64,000 nucleotides of DNA from Gnetum montanum (GCA_015680685.1 MNCI01020972.1:67478-131477), one strand, 5' to 3'. Counted from the first letter of the stretch, positions 21,901-33,913 are shown. Numbers and translations are program-made. The notes: a model not told the origin generated them from the letters alone.

Positions 21901-22395
21901 ACACATATGGTTATGTTAATACATGCCGTTACTAATTGGATTAAGGTGGGCCGCCTTCCTAGGAAGTTCTCTGATCTTGGAAGTCCACTAATCTATCTCC
22001 AAGTCACTGGGAATGAACCATGTAAAGCTCTTCTTGACTCAGGTTCCAGAGTCAACATAATATCACAAGAGATGTACAAAGCTTGAAACCTACCTCCATT
22101 AAGGAAGAGTAATATTCTATTAGAGCTAGTTGACTAGTCCATCACTATCCCCTTGGGACTAGTAGAGGACATCATTACCACTATGTGTGGGTGTTCATAT
22201 CCACTTGATTTCCTAGTGATACAAGTGAACAATAGTAAATGGGACTTCCCAATAATAATGGGAAGAGCATGGCTAAGTACTATAGATGCACACCTAGTTA
22301 TCTACGATCTTTCCCTAGAAATATCCAAGAAGAACACTTATGGAAAGATCAAGAAGAAGAAAGTTCTATGCATCGCATATAGTAACATAGGGTGA
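21900..22395 (+). pseudogene. Element B retropepsin remnant
   Basis: Active site LLDSGSRVNIISQEMY with the D-S-G triad intact, then PLGLVEDIITTMCG, LDFLVIQVNN and FPIIMGRAWLST. Two stops lie between about 22,084 and 22,135. The frame ends at 22,395 and about 300 bp of linker leads to RT. Confidence 0.88.
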
Positions 22396-22689
22396 CATTG
22401 CATGCAGAGATCATGGGTTATGCAAAGTTTAGCATTGCTTGCATGAAATCAGTGTGCACAAGACATTAATATACAAAAGTGTTTGTATGCAACAACCACA
22501 TGACAAGAAGACACCCAGTGGCTGATGGCTAATCAAGAGAGCAACTCACTAATGTGCATGGAACTAACTAAGGGAACAACTAGTGCTTACATTGAAAGCC
22601 TAGGTACATTAGAGCAAGTTCGTTGCCAACTTCCAAGTCTTAACCTTGAAAACATCAACTGGGGGAAGTTGGAAATTCTTGAGAGATTT

Positions 22690-23340
22690 AAATAAGAGCC
22701 CCTAGATTTGAAACCATTGCCCACTGGTCTAAATTATATGACCCTCAAAAATGAAAAATCGGTGATCATCAATGCAAGACTTGTTCCCAAACAAAAAGAA
22801 AGAATACTAAAAGTGATAAAAAAGTGGTCAAAATTCTTTGCCTGGTCATACCCTAAGTTAACTGGAATAGATCCTAGGATATGCCAGCATAGGATTTACA
22901 CTGACCCCTCCATGAAACCTTGAAAACAAAAATAGAGGTGATTGAATCAAAAATTTAAGCAAATAGTGGATACAAAAAAATACAGATAGCCCTAAAGGAT
23001 CAAGCCAAGCAAATAGGGGAACATTTGCATATAAACAAATGTTGTTTGGCTTGTGCAATGCTCCTGCCATGTTTCAATGCCTAGTTCTAAGAATATTTCA
23101 ATAGAAGATAGGAAACAGAGTGGAAGTCTTTATGGATGACTTCTCCACTTATGGAACAAGCTTTGATAAAGCCTTGGACCAATTAGAGCAAGTGTTAAAA
23201 AGATGCATAGAAACTAACTTAAGGCTCGACTAGTAGAAAAGCCATTTGATGGTCCAAGAAGGTGTAGTGCTTGGGCATAAGATTTCACATTTAGGAATAG
23301 AGGTAGACCTAGATAAAGTTAGGGTCATCCAAGGAATTAC
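22690..23340 (+). pseudogene. Element B reverse transcriptase remnant with internal deletion
   Basis: The N-terminal part is clear: PLPTGLNYMTLKNEKSVIIN, VIKKWSKFFAWSYPKLTGID and ICQHRIYTDPSMKP. After about 22,970 the sequence jumps to GY.KIQIALKDQAKQ, then a frame-shifted counterpart of FGLCNAPA.FQ, and VFMDDFSTYG (about 23,130, catalytic FMDD). The fingers and first palm aspartate block present in the Tat RTs (VPKKNG...PSIDQL) is absent, so roughly 80-100 residues are gone. Belongs to the Athila pol by its neighbours. Confidence 0.82.
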
Positions 23341-23985
23341 TCGTTAATTGAAAAATGTCAAAGACATTCATTTATTCGTTGGACACAATGGCTATTACAG
23401 GAGGTTCATTGAGAACTTCTCCAAGGTTTCCAAACCATTGGTAGAACTAACAAAGAAGGATGTACCATTTGAGTGGACTAGGGAATGCGAACGAGCATTC
23501 CATACCTTGAAACAAAAGCTTGTCGAAACCCCCATTCTACAAGCTCCTAACTTATCTAGACCATTCCACATAATGACTGACGTGTCCAATTATGCTTTGG
23601 GATCCATACTTACATAGTTAGATGATCAAAAACATCCTTACTACATTCACTATGCAAGTAAGAGTATCATTGGTGCACAACTTAACTACACAACTACCAA
23701 GAAAGAATTAATGGCTGTAGTGTTTGCACTGGATAAATTTAGGCACTATGTGTTAGACTACAAAGTGTTCATCCACATAGATCATAGTGCAATCTAGTTC
23801 CTCATGAACAAATTGACAATTAGTCCTCATATTATACGATGGCTGGTAATCCTATAGGAGTTCGATCTAATGATGATTGATCGAAAGGGCACCAAGAATG
23901 TAGTTGCAGAACATTTATCTCAATTGCACTGGGATAGCAATGAGGATGATTGTGTAATGTCTAATCATTTTCCTGATTAGACCCT
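23341..23985 (+). pseudogene. Element B RNase H remnant
   Basis: Begins with the RT-RNase H connection LFVGHNGYYRRFIENFSKVS and VPFEWTRECERAFHTLKQ. RNase H itself follows: FHIMTDVSNYALGSILT (first Asp present), YASKSIIGAQLNYTTTKKEL, VFALDKFRHYVLDYKVF and IDHSAI.FLMNK, ending in KGTKNVVAEHLSQL. Three stops. It degrades the RNA strand during reverse transcription. There is a single RNase H here, unlike the two in the Tat elements. Confidence 0.88.
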
Positions 23986-23999
23986 CTTTGCTGATGTAG

Positions 24000-25093
24000 T
24001 GAATAACCAAACCACAAAAAAAAAATGGTATAGTAGCATTCTCACCTATCTCCTTACTCAACAAACACGATAGGAGCTAAAATTTAGGAGGAAATAATAG
24101 TTTCTTCACAGAGCCAAGTACTTCATGGAGATCAATGGAAAACTTTACAAAGTATCTCTTGATGGCTTGGTTTGATGGTGCGTGCCCAAAGAAGACCAAC
24201 TGAGAGTTCTCCAAGACGTTCGTGAGGGCCCTTGTGGGGGTCACTATGCGGGCAGATGAATGGCTATTAAGATCTTGCTTGCAGGATATTACTCGCCAAC
24301 ATTATTTCAGGATGCCCATCAATTTGACTGATCTTGTGAGCATTGCCAACATGATGGGGGAATGACTGCTAGAACGGAGGGCCTGCAATAATGGATTTAA
24401 CCTTTAGAACCCTTCGACATTTGGGAAATAGACTTTATGGAACCCATTACACCAATTTCCAATGGAAAATATTACATCATTGTTGCCATAGACTATCTAA
24501 TGAAATTGGCTTAAGTAGCTACTATTACAGACTACACATCATCTATAGCTGCACGATTTCTGCAATAATAACTCATAAATAGGTTTGGTATGCCATGTGC
24601 ACTTATTTTAGATAATGGAACATACTTCACAGGTGCAACCTTTTGGAAGTTAATGCAACGCTTAGGGGTTGAACATAAATTGACTACACCTTATCACCCC
24701 CAAGCTAACAGACAAGCTAAGGTCACTAATAGGGAGATCACTAAAATATTAACTAGGATAATCAGTAAGTATAGGTGAGACTGGAGCACTAAACTAAATG
24801 ATGCTCTTTGGGCATACCACTCCACTTGGAAACTACCTATAGGCTACTATCCCTATGAGTTAGTGTACAGAAAGCTTCCAATGCTTCCAATTCAAACTGA
24901 GCTCTGTATACTATCCATGGCTTTTGACCTCCACCTCAATCTTGATCTAGCACAAAAATAAAGTTTCACAACTTTAAACATGCTAGATGAAAACTGATTA
25001 GTTGCCCTATCATCAAATGAGTTGCACAAGGCATATAATAAGCAATGCCATGACTTGAGGATTTGAAAGGTTAAGTATCAACCAGGAGATAAG
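24000..25093 (+). pseudogene. Element B integrase remnant, 5' part
   Basis: Zinc region: GPCGGHYAGR, YYSPTLFQDAHQFD and SCEHCQHDGG. Core: DIWEIDFMEPITP (first Asp), CALILDNGTYFTG (second Asp), then YHPQANRQAKVTNREI, where the family's NGQAEV has become NRQAKV by two G-to-A changes and the catalytic Glu is lost. After the core come LWAYHSTWKLPIGYYPYELV and the C-terminal VKYQPGDK. The gene is cut there by element E and continues at 32,118. Confidence 0.9.
25089..25093. repeat. Target-site duplication of element E, left
   Basis: ATAAG, identical to 32,113-32,117. Confidence 0.95.
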
Positions 25094-25890
25094 TGATGAG
25101 ATGCAATATCGCATCAACCACGATATCGCGTACACGATATCGCATATGCGATATCATAGCCCATTGCTAGTTTTATAAATAAGAAGTAGCTTTCCCTTGT
25201 TTCTCAATCTAGATCTAGACCCTTAACTAAACTCTGGTAATTTTACCATTCCAAAGATAGAATAATTTCCATGTGCCCACAGTAGGAGTCTCAAAGTGAA
25301 TGGATCTTTATTCGAGCAAATTGTACCTGAGCACACATTTGTGTACAGAAATAAAGACAAACTTTCTGATAAACCTTACAGTGCATGGACGAAGCTAAAT
25401 AGGATTTAATTAATGTTAAATGTTTAATTTCTTTCTTAGATAATTAAATCTCTCTCAACCCTTAAGTCTCTTAGTTAAGTGCATTTAGTACGACCACTTT
25501 GAGCATGTGTGTAATGCTTACTAACCCAGTGATGAGTAGCGTTTGGTAATCCCAATAGCGTTGCACTCGTTCAAGGTGTGTATGGCAAGTGGGAACGGAT
25601 ATTGATGCTAGGACAATTAGAACTTAGTTAATTAAAGTTAGTCATTTAGTCTCTTCACCCTTCACCTCTTAGCATAGGTATTAAAAAGATAAAAGACATA
25701 AAAATCACATACCTCAAACTCACTTAACCATACAACCATGACAATACAAGTGAGTTTGGGAAGACAACAATTGATTAACCTTAAGTGTTCCATTAGGGCA
25801 TGTAAGCACTTAGTCCTTGCAGTTTAACCAGATCATGTGTGCACGCTTGTATTCGTGTGGTTGAGTGTAGGGATACCTCGCCACTCATCA
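25094..25890 (+). mobile_element. Element E 5' LTR
   Basis: TGATGAGATGC...CCACTCATCA, 797 bp, aligned with 31,297-32,112 and followed by the primer-binding site. Confidence 0.94.
25104..25183 (+). promoter_or_regulatory. U3 GATATCGC palindromes and TATA box, element E 5' LTR
   Basis: Five ATATCGC-type units, including cacgatatcgcgtacacgat and cgcatatgcgatatc, precede tataaataag at 25,174. The best preserved cluster in the window. Confidence 0.65.
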
Positions 25891-25891
25891 T

Positions 25892-25909
25892 TGGTGCCAT
25901 TGCTGGGGA
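25892..25909 (+). promoter_or_regulatory. Primer-binding site of element E (tRNA-Asp type)
   Basis: tggtgccattgctgggga, one base after the LTR; a mutated form of TGGCGCCGTTGCCGGGGA. Confidence 0.8.
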
Positions 25910-26039
25910 CTTAGCTATTTATGCACACTACGTAGAACATAGGAGATCATTTACATCATTGGGAAGCTTAAAAAAACCCTTAGGGTTGATCATAAGGAAA
26001 ATAGGATAATGGTAAATAGTAGACTAAACAAGACTAAAA

Positions 26040-28560
26040 ATGTCTTCTTCATTGAACAAAAGCACTTCACCACCCAGGAACAACACTAGAGATAGTCAGC
26101 GACACAACAGACATAACCAAGAACTGCCAGTTCCTCAATAATTTAGTGTTGTATATATTCATCACAATGAATATATACCCAACTTTACCTTTTTCTTCCA
26201 TCAAGAAAAATAGCTGCGTTGAAGAGACTTGGAGGGTAACATAGTGTTACCTCCAAATAGAGCCACCCCCAACATGCTCCTTCATGCCCTTGCATGAATA
26301 GGCATGTCAAAATTATACACTAAGTACGTTGCATGCAATTACAATGCAAGGGACTACCATCCCACAGAAGTGCAATGTCAATGGGACTTTTGGCAAGAGA
26401 GTTACCACACATCGTTGAAGGACAAAGGACCTCATAACGCTCCACCCATCATAAGAGAAATTGAGGGTGGTGAACCTATTTCAATAAGTTCTCCACAAAA
26501 CAATGTTCCCCCTCCTAACGATGGTGAGGAGGTGGTGTATCAGAACCTTTGCTCCATGATTCAGAACCCTAGTTTTCATATCCATGAACACCAAGTGTTC
26601 AATGAGGGAACACAGGCACATGATAAGGGTGAGCATTTTGATCATCATCACGATCGGAGCCGGGACCACTGAAAAGAAGGTAGGAAACATCATCATGGTA
26701 ATGGTTCTCCTTCTTCTTCACCTTCATTGTCACATTCACCCTCTCCTTCAACATCATGATGCAGTCATAAGGAACCTAACCATGAGGATAAGGGTAAGCA
26801 AAATGAGAGACCTCAACAAGAGAGTCGAGAGTGAGGACGAGGGCACTCTAGAGAATCAAGGCATGAAAGAAGGGAAGGTAGGGAACTGTGTAGACATCAT
26901 AGATTCTATGAGAGAAATGACCATGAAGAACCCCTACTTGTAACCCAAAGCATGTTAGAATTTACAAAGGCCATTAGAATACCTACAAGGCACCAGAAAG
27001 ATAGTAGGATCAAGAGATTGGACATGAATAATATCCCATGATTTGAGGGGGGATACAACGCTGATCCTCAAAACCATCTACAAGCATTTCATGATTCTTA
27101 TGCCTTGTAAAATATTGAGAATGAGTGGCAAAAATTAAAGTTTTTCCCAAGGACACTCGTAAAAGAAATGGAAAGCTGGTATTGGTCCTTAGAACCGGAA
27201 TCCATTCGAAGGTGGGGTATGATGCTAGAATTGTTTAACGATAAATATCAAACATACTCTCGGGTGTCCAACTTGCAAAAGCAAATCCAAGGCTAGAAGC
27301 AGGGAAATCACAAACCCTTGGATGCTGCCATGGGCCAATATTATGCATTGCTACATCATTGCCTAGGCCATGGTTACTCGCAATGGGATCAACTACGCCA
27401 TCTCGTAGATGGGCTTAGGCATGAAACTAAGAGAACCCTTGGAAAGTATGCCCAAGGGAGATTATCAAAAGTTAGGTTCCATCATGTTCATAGATTGTTG
27501 GAGTAAGTAGCTAAGGAAGAAGGAGAGCTATGCAAGAGAGAAAGTGCGGAAGAGTACAACCGTGATCCTTCCCTCTGAAAGAGGGGAGTGAGATTCTATG
27601 AGGAGGAGGATGAGTCACCACTTGAAGATTTGGTGAATAGGAAAACCTTACAACTTCAAAAATTAACAACAAAAGTGTCAATAAAGGTAGATCAAATGTG
27701 GGACTCCTTAGATAGCAAATTGAAATTGTTCTAAAAATTGTAGAAGAGTCTAAGGAGCAAAGTAGTGACTATAATAAAAAGAAGAAGAGGGATTTGGACC
27801 ATGCACATAACAAAGGTAAGGGTAAAATGACCATCACCGAAGAGGTTGTGGATTTTGATATAGAAAATGATGGTGGATTTGAGATATACTAGTATAACCA
27901 TCCTAAGGGATGTTGCCCAATAATCTCACATCTACAAGAGTCTGGGGGTGTATGCACTCAACCCACGACTTAACAAACGGCAAGCACCCCAAAGGTTACC
28001 TTATCCCTAAGGTAACCTGAGGTAGTTCCACCAACCCTTAATGTATTATCCAAGTGGAACTCCACCACAACCTATGAAAAAACACTAGTAGTGGCAATAC
28101 CCACAGTCATGGGGGATGCCACCACCAAGACAACAATACCCTTACCGAAAACTAAATCCATATGGCTACTACGTGTAATAGCCAATCTCTCCAAGTGACT
28201 CTGTTGGTCACGCAACCCCACAACATCACTACCAAGCTTGAGAGTACTATAGGACTCCTTATCCTAGGAGAGACACACCACATGCATACCATCCTCCGAA
28301 TCCATCCACCAATCTCACACCAGTAACTCTGTTACCACCCACTCTAGCAATGCAAGGGGAACTCCCCACTCAACTGCAGCAATGTAATGCTACAATAGCT
28401 ATTAACCTTGAACCCGTTGCTAGTTCTGATAACCACATGAAGAGAAGAACTTCAAAATTAAAAGCCCAAAAAATCTCTCACAACCATATGCGGTTGAGCC
28501 TCCAAATGCTTCTCCATCAAATAAGGCTTCGGAGCTCCCTTCAAACCAAGAATAGAGCTC
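26040..28560 (+). pseudogene. Element E gag remnant
   Basis: MSSSLNKSTSPPRNN start at 26,040, then YHPTEVQCQWDFWQESYH (about 26,360), ISSPQNNVPPPNDGEEVVYQ, LLHHCLGHGYSQWDQLRH (about 27,350) and QGRLSKVRFHHVHRLLE. The zinc knuckle at about 27,875-27,920 is decayed (FEIY.YNHPKGCCP in place of CEIC.YDHPKGC). The proline-rich tail runs to about 28,560. Broken into pieces of 60-122 residues by stops and frameshifts. B's gag retains more of the knuckle, A's the most. Confidence 0.85.
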
Positions 28561-28561
28561 A

Positions 28562-29068
28562 ATGCATACAGTTATGTTAACACATACCATCATTGACTGG
28601 ATTAAGGTGGGCCACCTGCCCAGGAAATTCTCTGATCCTAGGAGTCCTCTAATCTATCTCCAAGTTTCTAGGAATGAACCATGTAAAGCTCTTCTTGACT
28701 CAGGTTCTAGAGTCAACTTAATATCAAAAGAAATGTATAAAGCCTGGAACTTGCCTCCACTAAAGAAGAGAAATATTTTCTTAGAGCTAGATGACCAATC
28801 CATCACTATTCCCTTGGGACTGGTGGAGGACATCATTACCACTATGTGTGGTTGGTCATACCTAGATGATTTCCTAGTGATACAGGTCAACAATGACAAA
28901 GGGGACTTCCCAATAATAATAGGAAGGGCATGGCTAAGTACTATAAATGCATGCCTAGGAATCCATAATCTTTTCCTAGAAATATCTAAGGAAAAAACTT
29001 ATGGAAAGATTGAGAAGAATAAGGTTCCATGCCTCACATATAGTGATACAAAGGATGATAGCGTATAG
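28562..29068 (+). CDS. Element E retropepsin domain, open for 168 codons
   Basis: The longest uninterrupted retrotransposon ORF in the Athila set. In order: TDWIKVGHLPRKFSDPRSPL linker, active site KALLDSGSRVNLISKEMYKA with intact D-S-G, LELDDQSITIPLGLVEDI, MCGWSYLDDFLVIQVNND, and IIIGRAWLSTINACLGIHNL, where IIGRAWL corresponds to the conserved ILGR.FL. The fold looks complete. In the parent polyprotein it would be fused to Gag, whose frame is broken upstream, so expression as a mature enzyme is doubtful. The initial ATG is simply the first in the open stretch. Confidence 0.85.
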   Translation: MHTVMLTHTIIDWIKVGHLPRKFSDPRSPLIYLQVSRNEPCKALLDSGSRVNLISKEMYKAWNLPPLKKRNIFLELDDQSITIPLGLVEDIITTMCGWSYLDDFLVIQVNNDKGDFPIIIGRAWLSTINACLGIHNLFLEISKEKTYGKIEKNKVPCLTYSDTKDDSV

Positions 29069-29374
29069 GAATGTTTAGCATTTCCTGCATGCAACTAGTC
29101 TACCCAGGAAGTTAACATACAAAAGTGCCTATATGTAGCAAGCACACAATAAGAGAACACCTAGTGGTTGACAGCTAATCAAGAGAGAAACCCATCAATA
29201 TGCATGAAACTAACTGGGGGACCAGCTTGCGGCCATGTCAAAAGCATAGATACATTGGAATGAGAGCATTGCCAACTTCCAACCCTCAATCTAAAAACAT
29301 CAATTGGGAGAAGTTGGACACTTCTAAGAAATTCAAACAATCACTCATTCTTTCATATCTCTCCCTTTCAATTC
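29069..29374 (+). other. Element E post-protease linker and pol-deletion junction
   Basis: Non-coding remainder of the protease-RT linker (aligned with 22,396-22,690 of B) up to about 29,335. There it joins sequence aligned with B's 32,335-32,370. Element A has the same join near 4,760 on the opposite strand (ctaagaaattcaaaca... then catctctcc-like sequence). Confidence 0.8.
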
Positions 29375-30842
29375 AGTCATGGGGGAGATGGCCACCTATG
29401 CTGATAATTTGAGGCCCTCAGATTCTTTTTAATTTTTTTTTACACATTTTTGTTTGACAAATTTCTTTAAATTTTCTTCTTTTTTTTTTGCAACATTGTT
29501 CATACTTCTTCGTTTAATTGTGTGATTATTTATTTCTATTTTTTTAAGTTTGTCACTTAATAAGTTCTCTGAAGATGGTCTGAACTATATTCCATTGATT
29601 GCTAATGTTTAGTTTTTACCTTTGAGTTATGATGTTAATACTAAGGTATGGTTCTTTTTGATATAACAGGAAATGAGTCCATGTCATCCATGCATCCATG
29701 AATTTCTATGGTCTCTCTTGGCTTGGAACTATACAGTCTCTTCTCAATAATAAGAATTATCAATGAATCGATGACTAAGCATTTCTCAAACTAAGGAAGG
29801 ACTCAAGGATTGAAAAGGATGTGAATTCAAGGGAACTTGATGCATTTGTGTTGGCCATTCTCTTGGGTGCTTGGATGTTTCCTTCTTGAGTCTTCCATAC
29901 CTTGCCGATGTTACTCCATTCTTGGGAAGTTAAGTTAATAAAAATAATAAGTCTTTGCATGGTGTGGTTCTCATGCAAAACACAAAAAAAATAGTAAGAA
30001 TTCAAAGCACACCCCTTAGATGAAATAATCATCTGGGCTACAAGTACTGGTTATGGAACTAAAATAAACATGTTCTCTCTAAGTAAGACCCTTCTCACTT
30101 CCTACTTTTTCCTCTTTTGTTTCATTGGAATGGTGGTGACTCTTTGGTGGAAGCATTCTTGTTACCTCAAGTGGGTGGATTGGCCAAATGTATTAATGCA
30201 AAGTCACTGGATGAGGATTGTTTGAGGTTAGACTTGGAATGAGATCTACTAAGTCACATTAACCATTAACACACAAAGGGTTGTACACCACCTTGTTCTT
30301 GAGACTCCATTCCATTCTCTTCTTTCCATCATTTTTTCTCCATTTTCACCTCATTACTGGTTGTATCAATAGTCTATATTTTGGTTGATGCATTATTTCC
30401 TTTTTGGTAAACTCTTGTGGTTAAGAACTTAACTCTTGCTTCCAAATGACATTCCTAGAGCCTACGGACTCTTTGAATGTGGGATTGTCAGGGCATTCAG
30501 GGTATGCGCCTGCTTTGGGGAGGACCCACTAGCATTCCTATTTAGTGCATCCATTAATTTCTTTTCCTTAAACATTTCTACAATCGCCATTTATTTTTTT
30601 CATTTCCATCTTTGACATCCATTTTATCGGCACTACCATTGTTTCTTTTTCTTCATCCTTCTTATTCCTTATCTTTTTCCATTCTATTGCTATGGGAGGT
30701 TCACTCTCAGTCATGGTTGTCTTGGTCCATTTTTTTTTTATTTTCTCCTAACCCCTACACCTTGGGTAGTCACCAGTATTATATCTCTAGATCCATATTA
30801 GCCATATCACAACTCAGCCAATGGACCTTACACCGAGGCAAG

Positions 30843-30902
30843 GTATTAACTACATTGTGGTTTATTTACCCTTACTAATATCATACTGTGTTGTGTGTGC
30901 AG
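30843..30902 (+). other. Candidate 60-nt intron in element E 3' domain
   Basis: Donor aag|gtattaac, acceptor tgttgtgtgtgcag|atgg. Same position and length as in A and B. Confidence 0.65.
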
Positions 30903-31282
30903 ATGGTAATCATACAACAATGGATTGGATCTAGAGGAAACACTTGGAATGGACTGGTGCTGAAGCAGTTATGCAAGGAACGAGATTGATGGTGCACTTA
31001 TGGATGAACAATGAAAAATCGTAATCTTTCCTTCGGTAGCAACAAACTTCTTCTTTCTACTTTTCTCATTCTCTCTCTTTCTTCTCTCTTCTCCCATAGC
31101 TGCCAAATAAGGCTAGATGTCAAATGTGTATAGTGTTCACTTTGTTATCATGAACACTGATTTTGCCATGTATTGTAATGATGATCTGTTCACATGTCAC
31201 CCATTCACCATTAGTATCATTCAAGTCAATAATCCCATACCTTTCCAATATTTTGTAAGGAACTCAAGGATGAGTTTTTATT

Positions 31283-31296
31283 CAATCATGGGGGTA
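31283..31296 (+). promoter_or_regulatory. Polypurine tract of element E
   Basis: caatcatgggggta ends exactly at the start of the 3' LTR. Confidence 0.85.
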
Positions 31297-32112
31297 TGAT
31301 GAGATGTAATATCACATTAGCTGCGATATCACGTATGCGATATCGCATCTGCCCTATGATATAGCGTACGCGATATCATAGCCTGTCGCCAGTTCTATAA
31401 ATAAGAGGTGGCTTTCCCTTGTTTCTCAATATAGATCTAGATGCTTAACTAAACTCTAGTAGTTTTACCATTATAGAGATATAATAATTTCCATGTGCCC
31501 ACAGTAGGAGTCTCAAAGTAAACGGATGTCTATTCGAGCAAATTGTACCTGAGCACACATTTGTGTCCGGAAATAAAGATAAACTTTCTGATAAACCTTG
31601 CAGTGCATGGACTAAGCTAAATCGGATTTACTTAATGTTAAATTTTTAATTACTTTCTTAGATAATTAAATCTCTCTCAACCCTTAACTCTCTTAGTTAA
31701 GTGCATTCAGTACAACTGCTTCGAGCACGTGTGTAACGCTTGGTAACCCAGTGATGAGTAGCGTTTGGTAATCCTAGTAGCGTTGCATTGGTTTAGGGTG
31801 TGTACAGAAAGTGGGAATGTATACTGATGCTAGAACAATTAGAACTTAGTTAATTAAAGGTAGTCATTTAGTCTCTTCATCCTTCACCTCTTAGCATAGG
31901 TGTTAAAAAGATAAAAGACATAAAAATCACATACCTCAAACTCACTTAACCATATAACCATGCCAATACAAGTGAGTTTGGGAAGATAGTGATTGATTAA
32001 CTTGAAGTGTTCCATTAGGGCATGTAAGCACTTAGTCCTTGGAGTTCAACTGGATTGTGCGTGCATGCTTGTATTCGTATAATTGAGTGTAGGGGTACCT
32101 CACCACTCATCA
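31297..32112 (+). mobile_element. Element E 3' LTR
   Basis: TGATGAGATGT...CACTCATCA, 816 bp. It has the GATATCGC cluster (31,322-31,377) and tataaataag at 31,396, and is followed by target duplication ATAAG. Confidence 0.94.
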
Positions 32113-32117
32113 ATAAG
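32113..32117. repeat. Target-site duplication of element E, right
   Basis: ATAAG, matches 25,089-25,093. Confidence 0.95.
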
Positions 32118-32280
32118 GTTCTCTACTGGAACCCCACACATCTGCCACAACGCACAAAATTCCAAACATTGTGGGAAGGACCTTACATTATTCATACAAC
32201 CTTTCCTTTAGGGGCCATGATCATATACAAACCTGAGAGCCCTGATAAGAGATTACTAGTCAATGTGCAATAAACCAAAC
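32118..32280 (+). pseudogene. Element B integrase remnant, C-terminal part
   Basis: Resumes the frame broken at 25,093 with VLYWNPTHLPQ, FQTLWEGPYIIH, then GAMIIYKPES and LLVNVQ before a stop at about 32,272. The KFQ..WEGPY.I block is typical of the integrase C-terminal domain of Ty3/gypsy elements. Its join with the 5' part across element E supports the nesting. Confidence 0.9.
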
Positions 32281-33853
32281 CCTTCCATGAACTTAGAATG
32301 GCTAATGCACATAATACCTCTAATAAGGGATGATCCCACTCACTATTTTAGATCTCCCCATTCCAACTCAGTCATGGGGGAGATGGCCACCTTTGTTGAT
32401 CAATCAAGGCCCTCAGTTCTTCTCTTTTTTAAGTTTTTGTTTTACATATTTTTTATCTTACAAATTTCTTTAACTTTCTTGCTTTTGTTTTTCTTTTTTT
32501 GCAACATCGTTTATACTCTTTTGTTTCTTTGGGTGTTTGTTTGTCTTGTTAGGTTCATCACCTAATAAGTGCTCCTAATGGTGGTATGAATTGTATTCTA
32601 TTGATTGCTAATGTTTTGTTTTTACCTTTGAGTTATAATGTTGATACTAAAGTATTGTTCTTTTGATATAGTAGACAATGAGTCCACGTCATCCATGCAT
32701 CCATAAATTTCTATGATTTCTCTTGGCTTGGAATTGTATGGTCCCTTTCTTAATCATAAAACTATTAATGAATTGGTAACTGAGCAGCTCTCAAATTGAG
32801 GAAGGACTCAAGGATTGAAAAGGGCATGACTTCAAGGGGATTTGATGCATTTGTGTTGGCCATTCTCTTGAGTGCTTGGATGTTTTATTTTTGCATTTTC
32901 CTTACCATTTTGACATTTCTCCATTATTGGGAAGCTGAGCTAATAAAAATAATAAGTCTTTGCATGCTGTGGTTCTCAGGAAAAAAAGAAAAAAAATAAA
33001 ACCAGTGAGAATTCAAAGCACACCCCTTAGACAAAATAATCATCTGGGCTACAAGCATTGGTTATGGAAATAAACCAACATGTTTCCTCTAACTAAGACC
33101 CCTTCTTGCTTCCTACTTTCTCCTTTTTCATTCCTCAGAATGGTGGTGACTCTTTGAAGAAAGCATTCTTATTATTTCAGGTGGATGGATTAGCCAAGTG
33201 TATTAATGCAAAGTCACTAGATGTGAATTGTTTAAGGCTAGATTTGGAATGAGATCTACTAAGTCACATTAATCATTAACACACATGGGGCTATACACCA
33301 CCTTGTTCTTGAGACTCCATTCCATTCTCTTCTTTCCATCATTCTTTCTCCATTTTCCACCTCATTGCCAATTGTATCAATAGTCCATATTTTTGTTGAT
33401 GCATTTTTTTCTTTTTGGTAAATTCTTGTGCTTAAGACTTTAACCCTTGCTTCCAAATGGCATTTCTAGAGCCTATGGACTCTTTGAATGTGGGATTGTC
33501 AAGGCATTAAGAGCATGAGCTTGCTTTGGGGAGGACCCACTGGCATTCCTATTTGATGCATCAGTTAACTTCTTTCCCTTAAACATTTCTGCAATCAACA
33601 TTTATTTTGTTCATTTCCATCTTTAACATCCATTTTATCAGTGTTGTCATTATTTCTTTTTCTCCATCTTTCTTATTCCTTATATTTTTCTATTCTATCA
33701 CTACCAAAGGATCGCTCTTAGTCATGGGGGTCCTAGTCCAATTTTTTCAATTTTCTCTTAACCCCTACACCTTGGGTAGTCACCATTGTTATATCTCGAA
33801 AATCTGCATTAGCCATATTACAACTTAGCCAATGGACCTTACACCGAGGAAAG

Positions 33854-33913
33854 GTATCAATTGCATTGTGATTTATTCACCCTTGCTAATATGAGACTTT
33901 GTTGTGTGTATAG
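33854..33913 (+). other. Candidate 60-nt intron in element B 3' domain
   Basis: Donor aaag|gtatcaatt, acceptor tgttgtgtgtatag|ataa. Both splice sites are retained despite heavy decay around them. Confidence 0.6.

Larger units (their letters stand above)
29375..31296 (+). pseudogene. Element E 3' domain with candidate spliced ORF
   Basis: Homologous to the 3' domains of A and B. It starts at the first polypurine-like motif (29,375-29,385). A hydrophobic start is seen near 30,075 (FSLSKTLLTSYFFLFCFIGM). A pyrimidine-rich acceptor-like stretch ends ...caccag near 30,776. Then come an exon with the PY.PYHN.ANGP block, the 60-nt intron 30,843-30,902 and an exon with TMDWI.RKHLEW (about 30,915). 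Stops are present and the C-terminal membrane stretch of A is frame-shifted. The 3' polypurine tract is at 31,283-31,296. Confidence 0.5.
25094..32112 (+). mobile_element. Element E: complete non-autonomous Athila-like element inside B
   Basis: LTRs of 797 and 816 bp enclose a primer-binding site, gag, protease, 3' domain and polypurine tract, with perfect TSD ATAAG. As in element A there is no RT, RNase H or integrase: about 29,335 the sequence passes directly from the post-protease linker (aacatcaattgggagaagtt) to the stretch before agtcatgggggagatggcc. In B those two points are separated by the whole pol. E would depend on another element's pol. gag and the protease tail carry stops. Confidence 0.94.

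Noticed and set aside
33259-33456. Short minus-strand frames across the 3' domains of B and E
   Set aside because: They are not conserved in frame among A, B and E and run against the strand with the conserved intron.
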